Source: Sycon ciliatum (lineage: Eukaryota > Porifera > Calcarea > Leucosolenida > Sycettidae). From it: DNA of 64,000 nt. A program made the translations under genes and the position numbers. Location: assembly GCF_964019385.1 (NCBI RefSeq), contig NC_088643.1, positions 50,225,395 to 50,289,394 on the forward strand, read 5' to 3'. Position 1 is the first letter of the stretch, and each line of letters starts with the position of its first letter. This document shows positions 1 through 13,245 of this stretch, piece after piece. The notes beneath the pieces are model-generated. The model ran no database searches and had not been told where the DNA came from. It worked only from the letters and a program-made list of their open reading frames with translations.

Positions 1-486
1 AGGGGGGGGGGGGAGATCATTACGTCATCCCAGCAGATGTGTGTAGAAGCCACGGTGACTAACTCGTACAACTTCCAGCCCTATACTTCATAAAGTACCG
101 GGGCGGAACCACTTCCTTCGATATCATGGCATGAGGCTGGAAGCGGTACAGGTACTCTCGCCGTGATATTTTGTCAAGTTTTCAAAAATGTGCCATTGAT
201 TAGAAAACGAGTACAGTCCCACGTGGCTATGATCTTTGCTGTGGCTACGGTGCCATTGGTCCTGAAGTAACACAAGCAAAACTTGAGCAGTGACAGTCTG
301 CCCTCTGAGTTTAGTGTTTGAACTCGTTGAGGCCAGGAGTCTACTATTGATAACGTGAGTTTTGGGTAAAATTGGATCTACTGCTAAGCACAGTACAGTG
401 TAGCTGGTCGATAGGCCCATAATGTCACTCACTAGTGTTATTTGTTTTCTGTGTCTGCAGTGGGTTCCAGACCCGGCATGAAGCCA

Positions 487-840
<354 letters not shown>

Positions 841-1199
841 TCTGAGGTGAGGTCTGAGGTGTGTGTGTGTTCTCGTCTCCCCAAGCGCGTTTTGTTTGCC
901 GAGGGACTCAACACAAGGCCCAGACATGGTCCCAAGAAACGTTGGAGAGACATCGCCGCTGCTGATCTGAGTGCTCGGTGCGTGACAGGTGACTGGTACG
1001 ACTTGGCACAGGACAGACGAGACTGGCGCCTCATGTGCAATCGTCCCCGACCGGCTGTGCCAAAGCCTAGAGTGTTAATTTGCGGCTGTGGCAGGGACTT
1101 CCGTTGGCCCAACGATCTAACTCGCAACAGGAAATACTGCAACTCCTGATGCTATCATTGCATGGAGCAATGGGCATCCAAAGGTCCAAAGGTGTATGT
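841..1199 (+). pseudogene. Truncated LINE tail 2: ORF C-terminus plus 3' hairpin
   Basis: A 5'-truncated open frame (stop 1147-1149) resembles the C-terminal part of the LINE protein at 15,027-18,755: PKRVLFAEGL and GPKKRWRDIA correspond to its PKQVLFGSFL and GPRRRWKDCA, and a finger-like CGCGRDF...DLTRNRKYC corresponds to its CTVCGRDF...DMARHKC. Just after the stop is a hairpin CATTGC/GCAATG (1156-1172), then AAAGGTCC repeats and GT-rich sequence. The frame has no start of its own and is a retroposition remnant. Confidence 0.75.
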
Positions 1200-1438
1200 G
1201 TGACCACCTGGCTTGAGAGTTGCCAAGATCGTCCCAGCTGGAGACGAGTTGCAAGTAGCACTCCACCGCCACAGCCCGCTCCTGATCCTCTTCTCTGTGT
1301 CTGTGGACGCCCGTTTCGTCGACAAGGAGACCTGAAACGACATGCCAAGTTCTGCGCTCGTGTTCTCACTTGAACTTTCCGACATTCGCTATCATTGCGT
1401 ACGCAATGGGCAAGATCAAGGTCAAGGTCAAGGTGTGC

Positions 1439-1440
<2 letters not shown>
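1200..1440 (+). pseudogene. Truncated LINE tail 3: zinc-finger C-terminus plus 3' hairpin
   Basis: A second 5'-truncated copy of the same 3' end. The frame encodes CVCGRPFRRQGDLKRH followed by AKFC and stops at 1371-1373. The hairpin CATTGC/GCAATG with loop GTAC (1393-1408) follows, then three AAGGTC repeats and (GT)n. Together with tails 1 and 2 it forms a head-to-tail series in which each copy starts in the GT-rich tail of the previous one. Confidence 0.75.
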
Positions 1441-1486
<46 letters not shown>

Positions 1487-1508
1487 ACGCGTGTGTGCTT
1501 GTGTGTGG
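1441..1508. repeat. (GT)n microsatellite: empty site of the right-arm LINE
   Basis: A GT-rich tract with CGCACGCG interruptions runs without interruption into GGATCCTTACCAGGC. The corresponding right-arm position carries a 4 kb LINE between the two halves of this tract (14,957-14,987 and 19,034-19,070), so this is a pre-insertion allele. Confidence 0.85.
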
Positions 1509-4489
1509 ATCCTTACCAGGCCCGTCGCACCGACTTTGGAGGTGGGCGGCCCTGGAAGGGGGTCCGAGGGTACCCTTTTGGGGAATTTTTTCAAAAATTG
1601 AAGCCAATTGCAAGCATTTCCGGGCATTTGGTGCCATTTCAGTTTAACTACAACGAAAGACTTTTTGATTTTGCAACAAACCGAGAAGACGCTACGATTG
1701 GGGACATGGGTTCTTCATTATCCTCCCCCCGGGAAAATTTCAAAAATTGAAGCCAAATCGGCAAATTGAAGCAAATTTGCAAGCATTTCCAGGCATTTGG
1801 TGCCATTTCAGTGTGTTGTAGTGCAATGAAAGACTTTTTTCATTCTGCATTAAACCACGATCGGGGACAAGGATTCTTCTTTATTTGCCACGTTTGGGCT
1901 GAGCTGCGATCATCGCGCTTTGTTGCAGTGTGCTCCAAAAAAAAAAAAAACGCCGAAAAAGTGGGGCGGCCTCAACCACCCCAGCTGTGAGTATGGGTGT
2001 ATAAAAGAGTACGCTGACTTGAGCACATCAAAGTCACTGAGGTACTGAGACAGAAGATAAACCGCATACCGTTTCTGGCGGAAAACGTTGTTTCCAACTT
2101 TGAATTAGACCTGAACAAGCCATTCTCGATATTAATTTTGTAAAATGAAATGTACCCTTGATCATCATGCACAAGAGCATGCCTCTACCCAAAGTAATTA
2201 ATTGGTAGGCCTGGTTAGATTAGTCTAGAGGCTAGAATCCAGCGCTGCTGCATGCTGCAAGACTGGACTGGAACATCGGGATTTCACGTGGGATACCTGG
2301 CAGGAGATGAGAACATTATTGACGAAAAAGTTAGAAAAAGTTCGGAAAAACCCGTCAGTCTTCACGAATTGGGTGGGTCAAATGTTTTGGAATAGTTATG
2401 ATCCAGCCATGGCCAGGCTGCGCCTTCCGGCTCCGCAAGATCCTTCCAGTATACATGTACATGCAGGCGATTCGCTCTGCATGTGATCATGTTCTGCGGT
2501 TCATTGCTACATTGCAGCACGTCTTACCAGCACTGTTTGCATGCGCCTGCAGGCAAATGGACACAGCCGCCAGGACGAGGACGAAAGTGACACTGCAATG
2601 TATCTGCACCATTCTTTATCACAGTCTTTGTCTTGTTCGCTGCGCACACCTGTCTTCACACTTTTGGTCTTGACTTTCTGCGGCACAGCGCTCCAGGCAA
2701 ACGGTGTTTGATGCCAGGGGAGTAGAATGATGGAGCACCTCCACCGGGCCTATGTTACAAAGTCTTACTGCTAAGTGCTATCTCATGGCGAGAGTACTTG
2801 CGCTGACACGGGAAGCCTTCGCTAGACCACTGCCCTACCAAACGGTTTTCTGTTGCACAACACTGTCACACATGATGCAACACGACACGCAGTCCATGTC
2901 ATTTGCGCTATGGCTTTCACCTTTCGGTGGGAACTCCGGATCAGCCTCAGTGTGTATGGGCTATTTTCTACAGTCTTTAGATCTACCACAAACCGATAGC
3001 TTCTTACCGGTATAAACGTCGATACCCTTCGACGTACAGCTAGTCTTGGCCGTTGTTGCCACCAGTTATGCAGATACCCGACTTTGGGTACGAATGTGCC
3101 ATGGTCTTCCCAGAGCCAGACCATGCTGGATGCGGACGACGCCTCGCTCGGACAGCTGCTCCCAAGCTGGGCCGCCAGAAGGTGATTTTCTTTTCCGACA
3201 GTCGCGACAAAGAATGCTCGTTTGTTGTTGTTGACATTTGGACTGTGTGATCGTGAGAAGCAGCTGGCTGACGTGCTACCGGTCAGATCCGGCAGTCAGC
3301 TATCCGTGTATTATCCTCTCACTGAATCACTGAGTCACAGGCGGCGTTCTCCACCACACAGCTGCTCTGGTCTAAACTAACGACACCCCGGCCCCTTCTG
3401 TTCCGTTATAACGTCGCTTTACACTTGGTGCATAACGAACTCGAATCAAGCTCAGTCAAGGACTACTCAAACACTAGCCCTTTCCCAAAGATGCCATAAT
3501 TTATGCTTTTCGCAACTAACTTACTCATGCTTTTCGCAGCCGTGCCAAAACAAGTGCGAGCTGCTAAAATCGCATCCATATTTTCAGGAAAGGCTCAAAA
3601 GTTGATAACTAGAGAGGTTCTGCACAACGAAAATTCGAACGAAGTTTCGCGACAGGCCTTGCGAAAATGTGTACGAATTTTCGCACGAACTTTGTGTTCT
3701 GCACATTTTCGTAGTTTGCACGCGCCAAGTGCACGTACGACATGACCCAATCTCACGAAACTTCCTACGAAAGTTCATCAGGCGAAGCGCCAGCACCGAA
3801 AAAGAGCCCTAAAAGTTGCACTTTTATTTTCCAAATCCGACCCCAGGCCCGGGAAATTTGAAACTCAGCTCAATATCGCCAAAAAGAGACTATTTTATCC
3901 CTTGCTCACAAGAGCTTCCCTGGTGGTATCGTCTTGTTCCGAGGCAATGTTTGGGAAGGTGCGGGCATTAGCTGCCCTAAGTTTCGCGGAAAGCTCCAAG
4001 CGACATCAATTTCCTCGCTTTCTCGCCAGAGTTTTCAAGACCGACGCAACTCGTCGTCAAAAAGTACTCAGCGTGGATTTCGTGCCGAATTCCGCCCCAA
4101 ACAATTTAGGCTGACCTCTCGCCACCAATCGAACCCACTGATATGTATCTACCTATACACGAGCAATGGTTTGAGCCCAAAGAAGGACAACTTCACAACG
4201 AGCACACTTTCTGAGGGTAATATTTACTATGTGTATCAGTATTAGAACACCATCAAGACGACAAATTGACCAGCAGAAAGACAGAAAGTTGCACTACAAA
4301 TACATGCATACAGCAGCTGTATAAACATAAATAATTGAACAGAAAACTATGTAACTGGATCCCACCAAAAACAGTAAAGCATCCCAAATAGTATGCGCAT
4401 ACACATATACATGAAGGAAGGCTATGTTGCCACCATACACTGGCTACGCACACGGACATCATTCTGGAGAGCTGAGCATCAGCGTGCGC

Positions 4490-4690
4490 ACACACCCACA
4501 CACACATCTGCAGCTGCTGATCTGCATGCACGAGCGCACACCCACATGCGCATGCACACGCGCGCGCGCGCACACACACCCACATATACACATGCACGCG
4601 CGCACACTCCTGCCCTGTGCTGTCGAGCCACTGCCACAAGGGTTGCGTGGGCCTCGAAGGCACCGGAGAGAGAATAGTAGAACGCAGTCC
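4490..4690 (-). pseudogene. 3' tail of the zinc-finger LINE family
   Basis: On the minus strand the sequence GGCAGTGGCTCGACAGCACA, followed by GGGCAGG and a GT-rich tract, matches the 3' end of the intact LINE (about 14,988-15,030) and of the copy at 21,285. Only the tail is present, so it is a severely 5'-truncated insertion. Confidence 0.6.
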
Positions 4691-4925
4691 CATAGATACA
4701 CACGCACACACACACACACACATGTACACAACACGTGCAAGTACACACGTGGCAGCTTACTACAAGAGAACCACACAAGTTCACATGTGGGCGCGAACTG
4801 TATTCACAGTTGGTCATACTGTCTTGGGCATATGAGGGAGGAGCAGGAGAGTGAGTGATTGACTCAGACACAATGCGCTTCGACATGCTAGCACATGCAC
4901 CGGCTTCAGACAGTGGCAGAACGTG

Positions 4926-5030
<105 letters not shown>

Positions 5031-8000
5031 ACCAGCGTTCCAGCTCAAGCTCCAAATTTCTAGTTGCTTCTCCTGGTCACAGTAAACACAGAACAGGGCT
5101 CAGGCAGTGCCGAGGAAGTGCTTGTACTTGGTGCAGTGTCGTGAGCAGGATAAACTTCCAACATCTCTACACAGTGTAGCTCTTCAGGCGCACACGAAGA
5201 CTCAGAAACCGGAATATACTTTACATGATGATTGAAAGTCCAGCAGCACAACAAAACTTCCAAGGACTGGTTTGGCACTAGCTTCCGTCTCATTGGCGTG
5301 CGCCCAGCCAGTTTTGGAAAGAAAGAGTAGACGTTCATTCCTCGTTCAACCTGCAATGAACTGGAGACAACACAAACCAACAAGACGACCATGGTTATCA
5401 TCAGCTCATGTGTTCACCAACGCAGTGCTACCATTCACTTTCCTGCTCCAAATGCACTACCAGGCTGCATGGTACTACTGTCGTGGACATGGAAATCCGG
5501 TCGCACGTATAGCGGCCCCAGGGCGCTGGCCATGTAGCCGTAGCACGGTTTATCATGCGCTGCTGATGGTCGCATTGGATCAACATGTGCACTGCATGCA
5601 ACGTTCTGTACGTGCTGAGGGTGCCGGCCCCGGTCAATCGACTGGATTTCCATGTCCGCGACAGTACGATGTGTCGATAATAGACCGTGATTTGCATTTT
5701 CCAATGATTAGGACTGGTATTATTTCTATTTTTCACACTTAGAAAGAAAACAAGGGGCAAGATTTGATATGGATTATGTGGTTGTTGGCTATGTCAACAT
5801 TTGAAAGAGGGTTGCAACCGTGATAGCACTGCAACATGAGTTTAAACCTACGTATTGCATGGTATACTCAACAGTTGGCGAGCAGAGAATTTCGTGCCGA
5901 ATTCCGCCCCAAGGTTGTGCACAGCAAACAACTTGATATATCATTAGCCCTACCCTTGTGCTATACGTACCCGTTGTGCCGATCGAGCCTGAGCCCTCTA
6001 CTCGACTCCACGGTCCAATGACATTCGGTCATCATGGCCAAATTCAAGTCACTCAAGTGTTGAGAAGTGTCTACGTCGTCGCACACAGCATGTGTCGACA
6101 TACAAAAATATGTGTACGATAGAGAAAGAACTACTGAAGAGCAACCAACTGGTTTCAGCATTCTCCTTCAAAGGATAGGTCGGTGGCAGAGGGCCAAAGC
6201 CGGACAATAGTTGGAAATTCTCAGCGTTGAATTTCTACAGGCTGTAGATACCTGGAAAAGCTCGATTTCCCGCCACGGAAAATAAAAAAGTCTTGATTTG
6301 GGGTGCTGGCGCTTCGCCTGTCATTTCGCGTTCCCTGCAAGTTTCGCGTCCAAAGTTGCGAAAGTTCGTGCGAAGTTTCTCACTTCGTGACGTAGAGCGA
6401 AAGTTCGTACACATTTTCGTTTTGCAGAACCTCTCTAACATCGCAACAAAAATGAGAGAGTTCTTTTGCATCGAAAAGTAGCAGAAATAGCTGAACTGCG
6501 GCGACAGCGAACCCTATACAGTACGGTATACCCCTTCCTTCCTGCTGTGAACCACAACAGTTACTAATAGAAATACTTACATTGTACATGTACATATGTA
6601 TGTATTTACACACCGCAACTTCCAAGTAGACGGTATGCATCTTCCATCATTTCAGTACACTCAAAAGGGAATGCACATGACGTATCTATCCATTTCTGGC
6701 GACCTAGCTAGAACCTGCTGCCAGTGTCCCTCTTCACTCGTTCTTTCTATGAAAGGGGAAGGCAGCACTCGCAGAAGATTTTCCAAGAATGCAATGTCGA
6801 CTGGTGCTCGTACCATAAGAAGGGAGAAATCAAAGTCCGCTCTTGAATCATGCCTGAGAATTAGAAAATTATTTCAGAACACGCTTGTGTAGATTTCCTC
6901 CCAGTGCCACTGACATCTCGCGACCTTCAAATATTATAACTTGCTCGATCATCTCCCGCACTGACTAGCAAATTCGTCAGGTAGCTGTGGATGGATCGAT
7001 TCAGGGAGATCGAAGGTAATTACATCGAAGCACTTCAAACACGTTTCAAGACGCACTTCAAATTTTGTAATTGTGTCTTGAAAATTGTTTAGAACAATTC
7101 GTACTTCAATACGCTGTTGAGTTGTATCCTCTGCTTGGGAGTCTCGACTGTTTTATTGCTGCATGGCTTTCCTCAACACCGTTCACTGTACATGTATCGC
7201 GGAACGCAGATTGGATGGCATTGGAGGTGAATTTGATAATTTGTGACTGTGTCATCAACCAAGTGAGGACATCAAATATCAACAGGGACGCTCCGAAAAT
7301 CACAAACGCTGCGAAATAGATATGAAATGGTCTTACACACTGGAGGGTATTCCACATTCATTGTGTCATATCTTTAGACTGTCCGAAAGTTTGTCGTGCC
7401 GTGCAACTTTCACAGACTAATCCGATAATTGGCATGTGGCCCTACTGGCACACCCTCATGCATATGCTGTTGAGTTTATCTATATGTGCACGCACATGTG
7501 TGTATAATACATATACAATTTTATTACGTATGCAAAATTAGGCAATCTATATTATGTGTGTGCACTCACTCCTATGACATAGAACGACAGTGCAGGCTAT
7601 GTAAAGTCGCATCAATGTGTGTCACCCGGGTGTGTTCATGCATGCGCGCTCGCGCGGGCGTTTTGTGTGCGCGCCTGGCATGGCATAACGCCGTTCAGTA
7701 TGACTAGTGTTGAACCGTGGTAATTTGCCCCCACCCCCTCTTTTTTCTGCTGGCGTTGGATATGCAACTAATGACATAAACTCGGTTGTTGAAAACGAGT
7801 GCCATGCACCACAATGGATTGACAATAATAATTATAATACAAGTAGCACTGTAAAAGCGCTGGTAATACTTATGTTGCAGCCATGGCAGTTGTGAGTAGC
7901 TTTCCAAGTCAAGCCTGCTGCAGAAATTATTGCTCTCTGACCAGCTGGAGTGGCCCAGGACTGCCGGTTGTGGAGAACAGGAGTGATGCTTGTATATACG

Positions 8001-8231
8001 CTTGTATTTACATGATGTACACAGTGTGCTTCGAAGTAACGTTAGGTGTATTACTGGTGTGTTCTTCTGCCTGTGCGCGTGTACATGTGCTGGTCAGTGT
8101 GGAACCGCCATCCATATCAGATCATACAGCTGCTATCAGTCTGAACAGCTTGTATCTGGCAAATAGGGTTTTAATGACTCGATTTTGCTAACTGTGTTCA
8201 ACAGAGTGGCATTGCACACAGCTACTTGATG

Positions 8232-8777
8232 TACCGTACTGGCAATAATATGTTGCCGCGTAACGCGTAACGCAGGGGGTGCGGCGTAACGCGCGACCAG
8301 GCTAGTGCGACAAATTTTCGTTGAGTTCGTAACGCGCGTCCGGCGGGGTGCGGCGATCTTTTCATTGCAGTTTGCACTGCAAAAAAAGGCTGAAAACTGT
8401 GAAAGCACGTGTACCGCGTGGTGAACAGTTCAAAACTAGACGCAGCAGGAAGTCCTGACCCTCGAAGGCGCATCATTCAGTGGTTGGCGATCTCAATGGT
8501 TTCTTCTTTCCCGAGGTCGTTTTGCACTCTGATTGTTAAAATATACAGTCTTCTATTGATATCGTTGTCGCCCTTTGCCGTCGGGTTTGTAACAGTTGGA
8601 TAGCACCTGAATTTCTGTGCCTTCAATGTGGATGAAAAGAAAAAATGATGCGGCAAAAGCAAAAAAATGATGCGGCAATAGCAAAAAAGTGATGCGGCAA
8701 TAGGAAAAAAAGGACTGCGGCAATATAGAAACCTGTGTAACGGCTCCTGTGCGGCAACATATATTGCCAGTACGGTA
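8232..8777. mobile_element. MITE-like element with TACCGTACTGGCAATA ends
   Basis: It begins TACCGTACTGGCAATA and ends with the reverse complement. The interior is unusually rich in CGCGTAACGCG-type motifs and has a short tandem series of an AAAAAATGATGCGGCAATAGC unit. It shares most of its content, inverted, with the neighbour at 8971-9319. No coding capacity. Confidence 0.7.
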
Positions 8778-8970
8778 GTAGAGCTTTGGATCAAGTTTTA
8801 GCAGTTTCCACCGAAGCTAACTACCAAAATAGAACTTTGAAGTCGCCCACATACTAAATGCCATAGCTGAGCATGTGCATTGAGTGTATGGTCTAAAGGT
8901 CTTCACAACTAGCTCCAATGCGGCAGATACGTGTCTTACATTACTTGATTGCAACATCTTCAGAACATAG

Positions 8971-9319
8971 TACCGTACTGGCAATATATATGGTCGCAGT
9001 GAGGCCATGAAGCGTTACATTGGCACATGTTTGCCGCACGCAGGGCGTTACGTGCAAAGTCGCACAGGAGCCGTTACACAGGTTTCTATATTGCCGCAGT
9101 CCTTTTTTTGCTATTGCCGCATCACTTTTTTGCTATTGCCGCATCATTTTTTTGCTATTGCCGCATCATTTTTTGCAAACTGCAATGAAAGGATCGCCGC
9201 ACCCCGCCGGACGCGCGTTACGAACGCAACGAAAATTTGTCGCACTAGCCTGGTCGCGCGTTACGCCGCACCCCCCCTGCGTTACGCGTTACGCGGCAAC
9301 ATATATTGCCAGTACGGTA
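8971..9319. mobile_element. Second, inverted copy of the TACCGTACTGG element
   Basis: It has the same termini as 8232-8777 and the opposite internal orientation, with the tandem GCTATTGCCGCATC unit at 9110-9175. The flanks continue the palindrome outward: TTGATTGCAACATCTTC near 8947 is answered by GAAGATGTTGCAATCAA near 9330, so this copy sits inside a larger inverted duplication. Confidence 0.7.
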
Positions 9320-9939
9320 CTATGTTCGGAAGATGTTGCAATCAATAATATTATTGTAAGACACGTATCTGTCATATGGTGGAGTCAGGGGTTCTAAGGC
9401 GTTGGACAATGTCCCAGTGCAATGTGCTGATTCTTGAAATATGGCATCACTTGAAACTTCAAAGTTTTATTTCACGAGTTACCTTCAGTAGAACCTGCTC
9501 AAACTTTGCTTCACAGTACCATTATTAGGTTATGATAGCATAACCATCGAATACAGGGCAAGTCCAGTGTCAAATACTTGTGGACGGGGCTAATATGTGG
9601 GACGTGTGCGCTGAAATGGGATGATTCCGAAAAGAGAAAAAAGGTCACCTTCTAGCAGAATTCTACCCACTTCTACAGCTTATGCTGATATTTAGCAAGT
9701 ATACTACTGTCCTGATGTTGGACATCAAGAAAAGGGGGTAACTACCAGTGCTACGGCCAAAAAAGTGGTTTTCCGGTATTTTTTGGCCTAAATTGGCAAT
9801 TGTGAGTATGCTATGTTTGGCCCCTCCCCCGAGTTAAACCGGCCGGTAGAACTTGATAAAAATTTGTCTCCGTACACTAGATATCCAACGGAACAAAGTA
9901 CAATCGTTTGTAGCCACGTTTCAAAAAAAATTGGACCCG

Positions 9940-10160
9940 AGGGGAAGGAGCCACCTTAATTGGGAACTCGTGGCCTGGCACAAGGGAAACATGGATGCAG
10001 TGAATGGGATTTCGGTCTTTGACCACTTTGTGGGGGGTCTGATCTACTCACCTCCCACCGCTTAGGAGCTGCATCTGCGCCTTGATCCAAGAGGGTGGTG
10101 GCGTTCCTGCGGATGCGGAAAACTGGGCCTTTGACCGAGTCTCACGCGAACCGTGAAATT
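9940..10160. repeat. Interspersed repeat, copy 1
   Basis: It matches 36,895-37,090 in the same orientation (shared GGCCTGGCAC, GGAAACATGGATGC, GTCTTTGACCACTTTGTGG, GATCCAAGAGGGTGGTGG). A short related end (GAGTCTCACGCGAGCCGTGAA) occurs at about 27,478. Family not recognised. Confidence 0.7.
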
Positions 10161-10162
10161 TT

Positions 10163-10487
10163 ATGTAATTAAATAGAGATCCACAAAAGATGTTTGATAG
10201 CCCTTTCCCAAAGATGCTCGCCACTTCTTTCGCAACTTTTCGTTGCGGTTGGTTTGGAAAAAATCGGAACCTTCGCAGCTTTCTTCATTTTCGCGAACTA
10301 CCTCTCAACCTTTCCGCAACCTTGGCCCCATGGCATGGGGTCAGAAGGTCAAGTCAAAGACCATGAAGACTACAGTCATGTCGATATGTCGGACAAATGC
10401 ATACACGCACGTTTCTCGCGTGCTTTCACTGCAGTTTCAGATTCATTTCAGACTCAGAGAAACAGTAGAGTCTACACACTGTAGAGT
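10163..10487. repeat. Interspersed repeat with TTTCGCAACTTTTCG motifs, copy 1
   Basis: A near-identical direct copy lies at 39,346-39,652 (ATTAAATAGAGATCCACAAA through AACAGTAGAGTCTACACACT). The motifs resemble CGAAA-rich sequence at 3580-3790 and 6300-6440, so it may be a derivative of the same transposon group. No coding capacity. Confidence 0.75.
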
Positions 10488-12308
10488 GTAGATCAACGGT
10501 AGATATAGATACGTTATGTGCATTCCCTTTTGAGTGTACTGAAATGATGGAAGATGCATACCGTCTACTTGGAAGTTGCGGTGTGTAAATACATACATAT
10601 GTACATGTACAATGTAAGTATTTCTATTAGTTGTGGTTCACAGCAGGAAGGAAGGGGTATACCGTACTGTATAGGGTTCGCTGTCGCCGCAGTTCAGCTA
10701 TTTCTGCTACTTTTCGATGCAAAAGAACTCTCTCATTTTTGTTGCGATGTTATCAACTTTTGTTTGAGCCTTTCCTGAAAATATGGATGCGATTTTAGCA
10801 GCTCGCACTTGTTTTGGCACGGCTGCGAAAAGCATAAGTTGCGAAAAGCATAAATTATGGCATCTTTGGGAAAGGGCTAGTGTTTGAGTAGTCCTTGACT
10901 GAGCTTGATTCGAGTTCGTTATGCATCAAGTGTAAAGCGACGTTATAACGGAAAAGAAGGGATGTTGTTAGTTTAGACCAGAGCAGCTGTGTGGTGGAGA
11001 ACGCCGCCTGTGACTCAGTGATTCAGTGAGAGGATGATACACGGATAGCTGAGTGCCGGATCTGACCGGTAGAACGTCAGCCAGCTGCTTCTCACGATCA
11101 CACAGTCCAAATGTCAACAACAACAAACGAGCATTCTTTGTCGCGATTGTCGGAAAAGAAAATCACCTTCTGGCGGCCCAGCTTGGGAGTAGCTGTCCGA
11201 GCGAGGTGTCGTCCGCATCCAGCATGGTCTGGCTCTGGGAAGACCATGGCACACTCGTACCCAAAGTCGGGTATCTGCATAACTGGTGGCAACAACGGCC
11301 AAGACTAGCTGTACGTCGAAGGGTATCGACGTTTATACCGGTAAGAAGCTATCGGTTTGTGGTAGATCTAAAGACTGTAGAAAATAGCCCATACACACTG
11401 AGGCTGATCCGGAGTTCCCACCGAAAGGTGAAAACCATAGCGCAAATGACATGGACTGCGTGTCGTGTTGCATCATGTGTGACAGTGTTGTGCAACAGAA
11501 AACCGTTTGGTAGGGCAGTGGTCTAGCGAAGGCTTCCCGTGTCAGCGCAAGTACTCTCGCCATGAGATAGCACTTAGCAGTAAGACTTTGTAACATAGGC
11601 CCGGTGGAGGTGCTCCATCATTCTACTCCCCTGCCATCAAACACCGTTTGCCTGGAGCGCTGTGCCGCAGAAAGTCAAGACCAAAAGTGTGAAGACAGGT
11701 GTGCGCAGCGAACAAGACAAAGACTGTGATAAAGAATGGTGCAGACACATTGCAGTGTCACTTTCGTCCTCATCCTGGCGGCTGTGTCCATTTGCCTGCA
11801 GGCGCATGCAAACAGTGCTGGTAAGACGTGCTGCAATGTAGCAATGAACCGCAGAACATGATCACATGCAGAGCGAATCGGCTGCATGTACATGTACAGT
11901 CTGTATCGGCTATAGCGTACCCTTTTGATTTCCGTGATTTTATCACTATAGCCGATGCATCACTATGCGATACGATCGATTTTTTTCTTTTTTCGATCGA
12001 CACATGAAAGGCAAGGAAATACTTCCAGCATGGCGTTTTGACAAATGAGCATTCATGCTGCATAGTTGACAGTGCCCGCATTTCCATAAAAAAATTCTGT
12101 CATGTATATGTACATGTATCACTATAAAAATAAGCAACGTGAAGAAAGTAAAAGCATAGGGCCTTTGATATTATTGCTACATGTATTTTATAGTTATCAC
12201 TATAGCCGATAATAATATAGTGTGTTATGCATGTTTTGATTCTTTGTTGCCATCATAATATCCGATATATCATTACATCCGATAATATTGGTTATAGTGA
12301 TATTTTAT

Positions 12309-12432
12309 AAGAAAGGGTTTGCTCCCCACACCGGAGCTCGCGCTATTCCGCCGACTTTACTTGACACTTGACAAGTGTCAAGTAAAGTCGGCGGAATAGC
12401 GCGAGCTCCGGTGTGGGGAGCAAACCCTTTCT
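12309..12432. repeat. Palindrome at the start of the 479-bp array
   Basis: The first 60 or so bases of the array unit (GTCAAGTAAAGTCGGCGGAA through GGGTTTGC-type sequence) are present as an inverted copy immediately to the left, centred on ACTTGACAAGT near 12,368. It would fold into a near-perfect hairpin and suggests snap-back synthesis or an inverted partial unit. Confidence 0.85.
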
Positions 12433-12674
12433 TACAAATCATCGCCGAAGTCGCAACCACTACTTCGTATTGTTGTGCCCAGCGCGGGCTTGCGACTAGT
12501 TGGTTTGGAGGTGACAGCGTTGCGAATGACCGAGGGTCCTCAACGTCTGGTCTCACCGTCCAGGAGCGACACTGACTCACGCTGCTATCTGGTGTTCACG
12601 AGGTGTTTGTCGCGCTGGAAATGGAGCGTCTCTGTAAGTTTGTATCCCTGGTGATGTTTGTGCCTGGAGAGCAC

Positions 12675-12682
12675 TATATAAG
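12675..12682 (+). promoter_or_regulatory. TATA-box-like motif in the satellite unit
   Basis: TATATAAG lies 39 bases before the ribozyme in unit 1 and recurs at 13,154 and 13,633. It sits in the loop of a possible hairpin GAGCAC/GTGCTC. Promoter function is inferred only from the motif and its position. Confidence 0.35.
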
Positions 12683-12720
12683 TGGTGCTCTTCAGGCACA
12701 ATCTTCCTCAGCCTACTCAA

Positions 12721-12766
12721 GCTCAACTGATGAGGGGTGAATTCCCCGAAACACTGTGTATTGAGC
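12721..12766 (+). ncRNA. Hammerhead ribozyme (type I), unit 1
   Basis: A self-cleaving RNA motif. Stem I is GCTCAA (12,721-12,726) paired with TTGAGC (12,761-12,766); the core CTGATGA is 12,727-12,733; stem II is GGGG/CCCC (12,734-12,737 and 12,744-12,747) with loop TGAATT; the core GAAA is 12,748-12,751; stem III is minimal (CA/TG or CAC/GTG around a tiny loop, 12,752-12,758); the cleavage triplet GTA ends at 12,760. All invariant hammerhead core bases are present. Predicted cleavage is between 12,760 and 12,761. A very short stem III is typical of the metazoan type I ribozymes found in tandem repeats and retrozymes. Confidence 0.9.
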
Positions 12767-13199
12767 AGGGAGTGGTGCTTTCTTGCAGGTTTGCCGAGTC
12801 GAAGGTTCGATGGACTTCTCGTGTGCTCTGGATGGCAGTCGTGAGTCAGTCAAGTGTCAAGTAAAGTCGGCGGAATAGCGCGAGCTCCGGTGTGGGGAGC
12901 AAACCCTTTCTTACAAATCATCGCCGAAGTCGCAACCACTACTTCGTATTGTTGTGCCCAGCGCGGGCTTGCGACTAGTTGGTTTGGAGGTGACAGCGTT
13001 GCGAATGACCGAGGGTCCTCAACGTCTGGTCTCACCGTCCAGGAGCGACACTGACTCACGCTGCTATCTGGTATTCACGAGGTGTTTGTCGCGCTGGAAA
13101 TGGAGCGTCTCTGTAAGTTTGTATCCCTGGTGATGTTTGTGCCTGGAGAGCACTATATAAGTGGTGCTCTTCAGGCACAATCTTCCTCAGCCTACTCAA

Positions 13200-13245
13200 G
13201 CTCAACTGATGAGGGGTGAATTCCCCGAAACACTGTGTATTGAGC
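13200..13245 (+). ncRNA. Hammerhead ribozyme (type I), unit 2
   Basis: An identical copy 479 bases downstream of unit 1, with core CTGATGA at 13,206-13,212 and GAAA at 13,227-13,230. Cleavage is predicted after 13,239. Cleavage here and in unit 1 would release a 479-nt monomer with ends suitable for ligation into a circle. Confidence 0.9.

Larger units (their letters stand above)
6691..10509. other. Spacer between the arms of the giant inverted repeat
   Basis: This segment does not pair between arms as a whole. It contains two smaller palindromic elements (8232-8777, 8971-9319) and two interspersed repeats (9940-10,160 and 10,163-10,487). I find no convincing gene: short frames around 7071-7357 are open on both strands, one with a hydrophobic stretch, but lack splice or domain support. 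Confidence 0.5.

Noticed and set aside
124-432. 102-residue minus-strand frame with a mirror copy at 19,834-20,151
   Set aside because: The two copies are the arms of the inverted repeat, not independent conservation. Low complexity, no domain, no splice support.
7106-7357. Hydrophobic minus-strand frame that resembles one receptor helix
   Set aside because: Single hydrophobic stretch, no family motif, plus-strand frame equally open.
11053-11526. 157-residue frame in the right arm, with the counterpart at 2752-3124
   Set aside because: It is open in both arms because the arms are nearly identical. No domain recognised; overlapping frames are open on the other strand as well.
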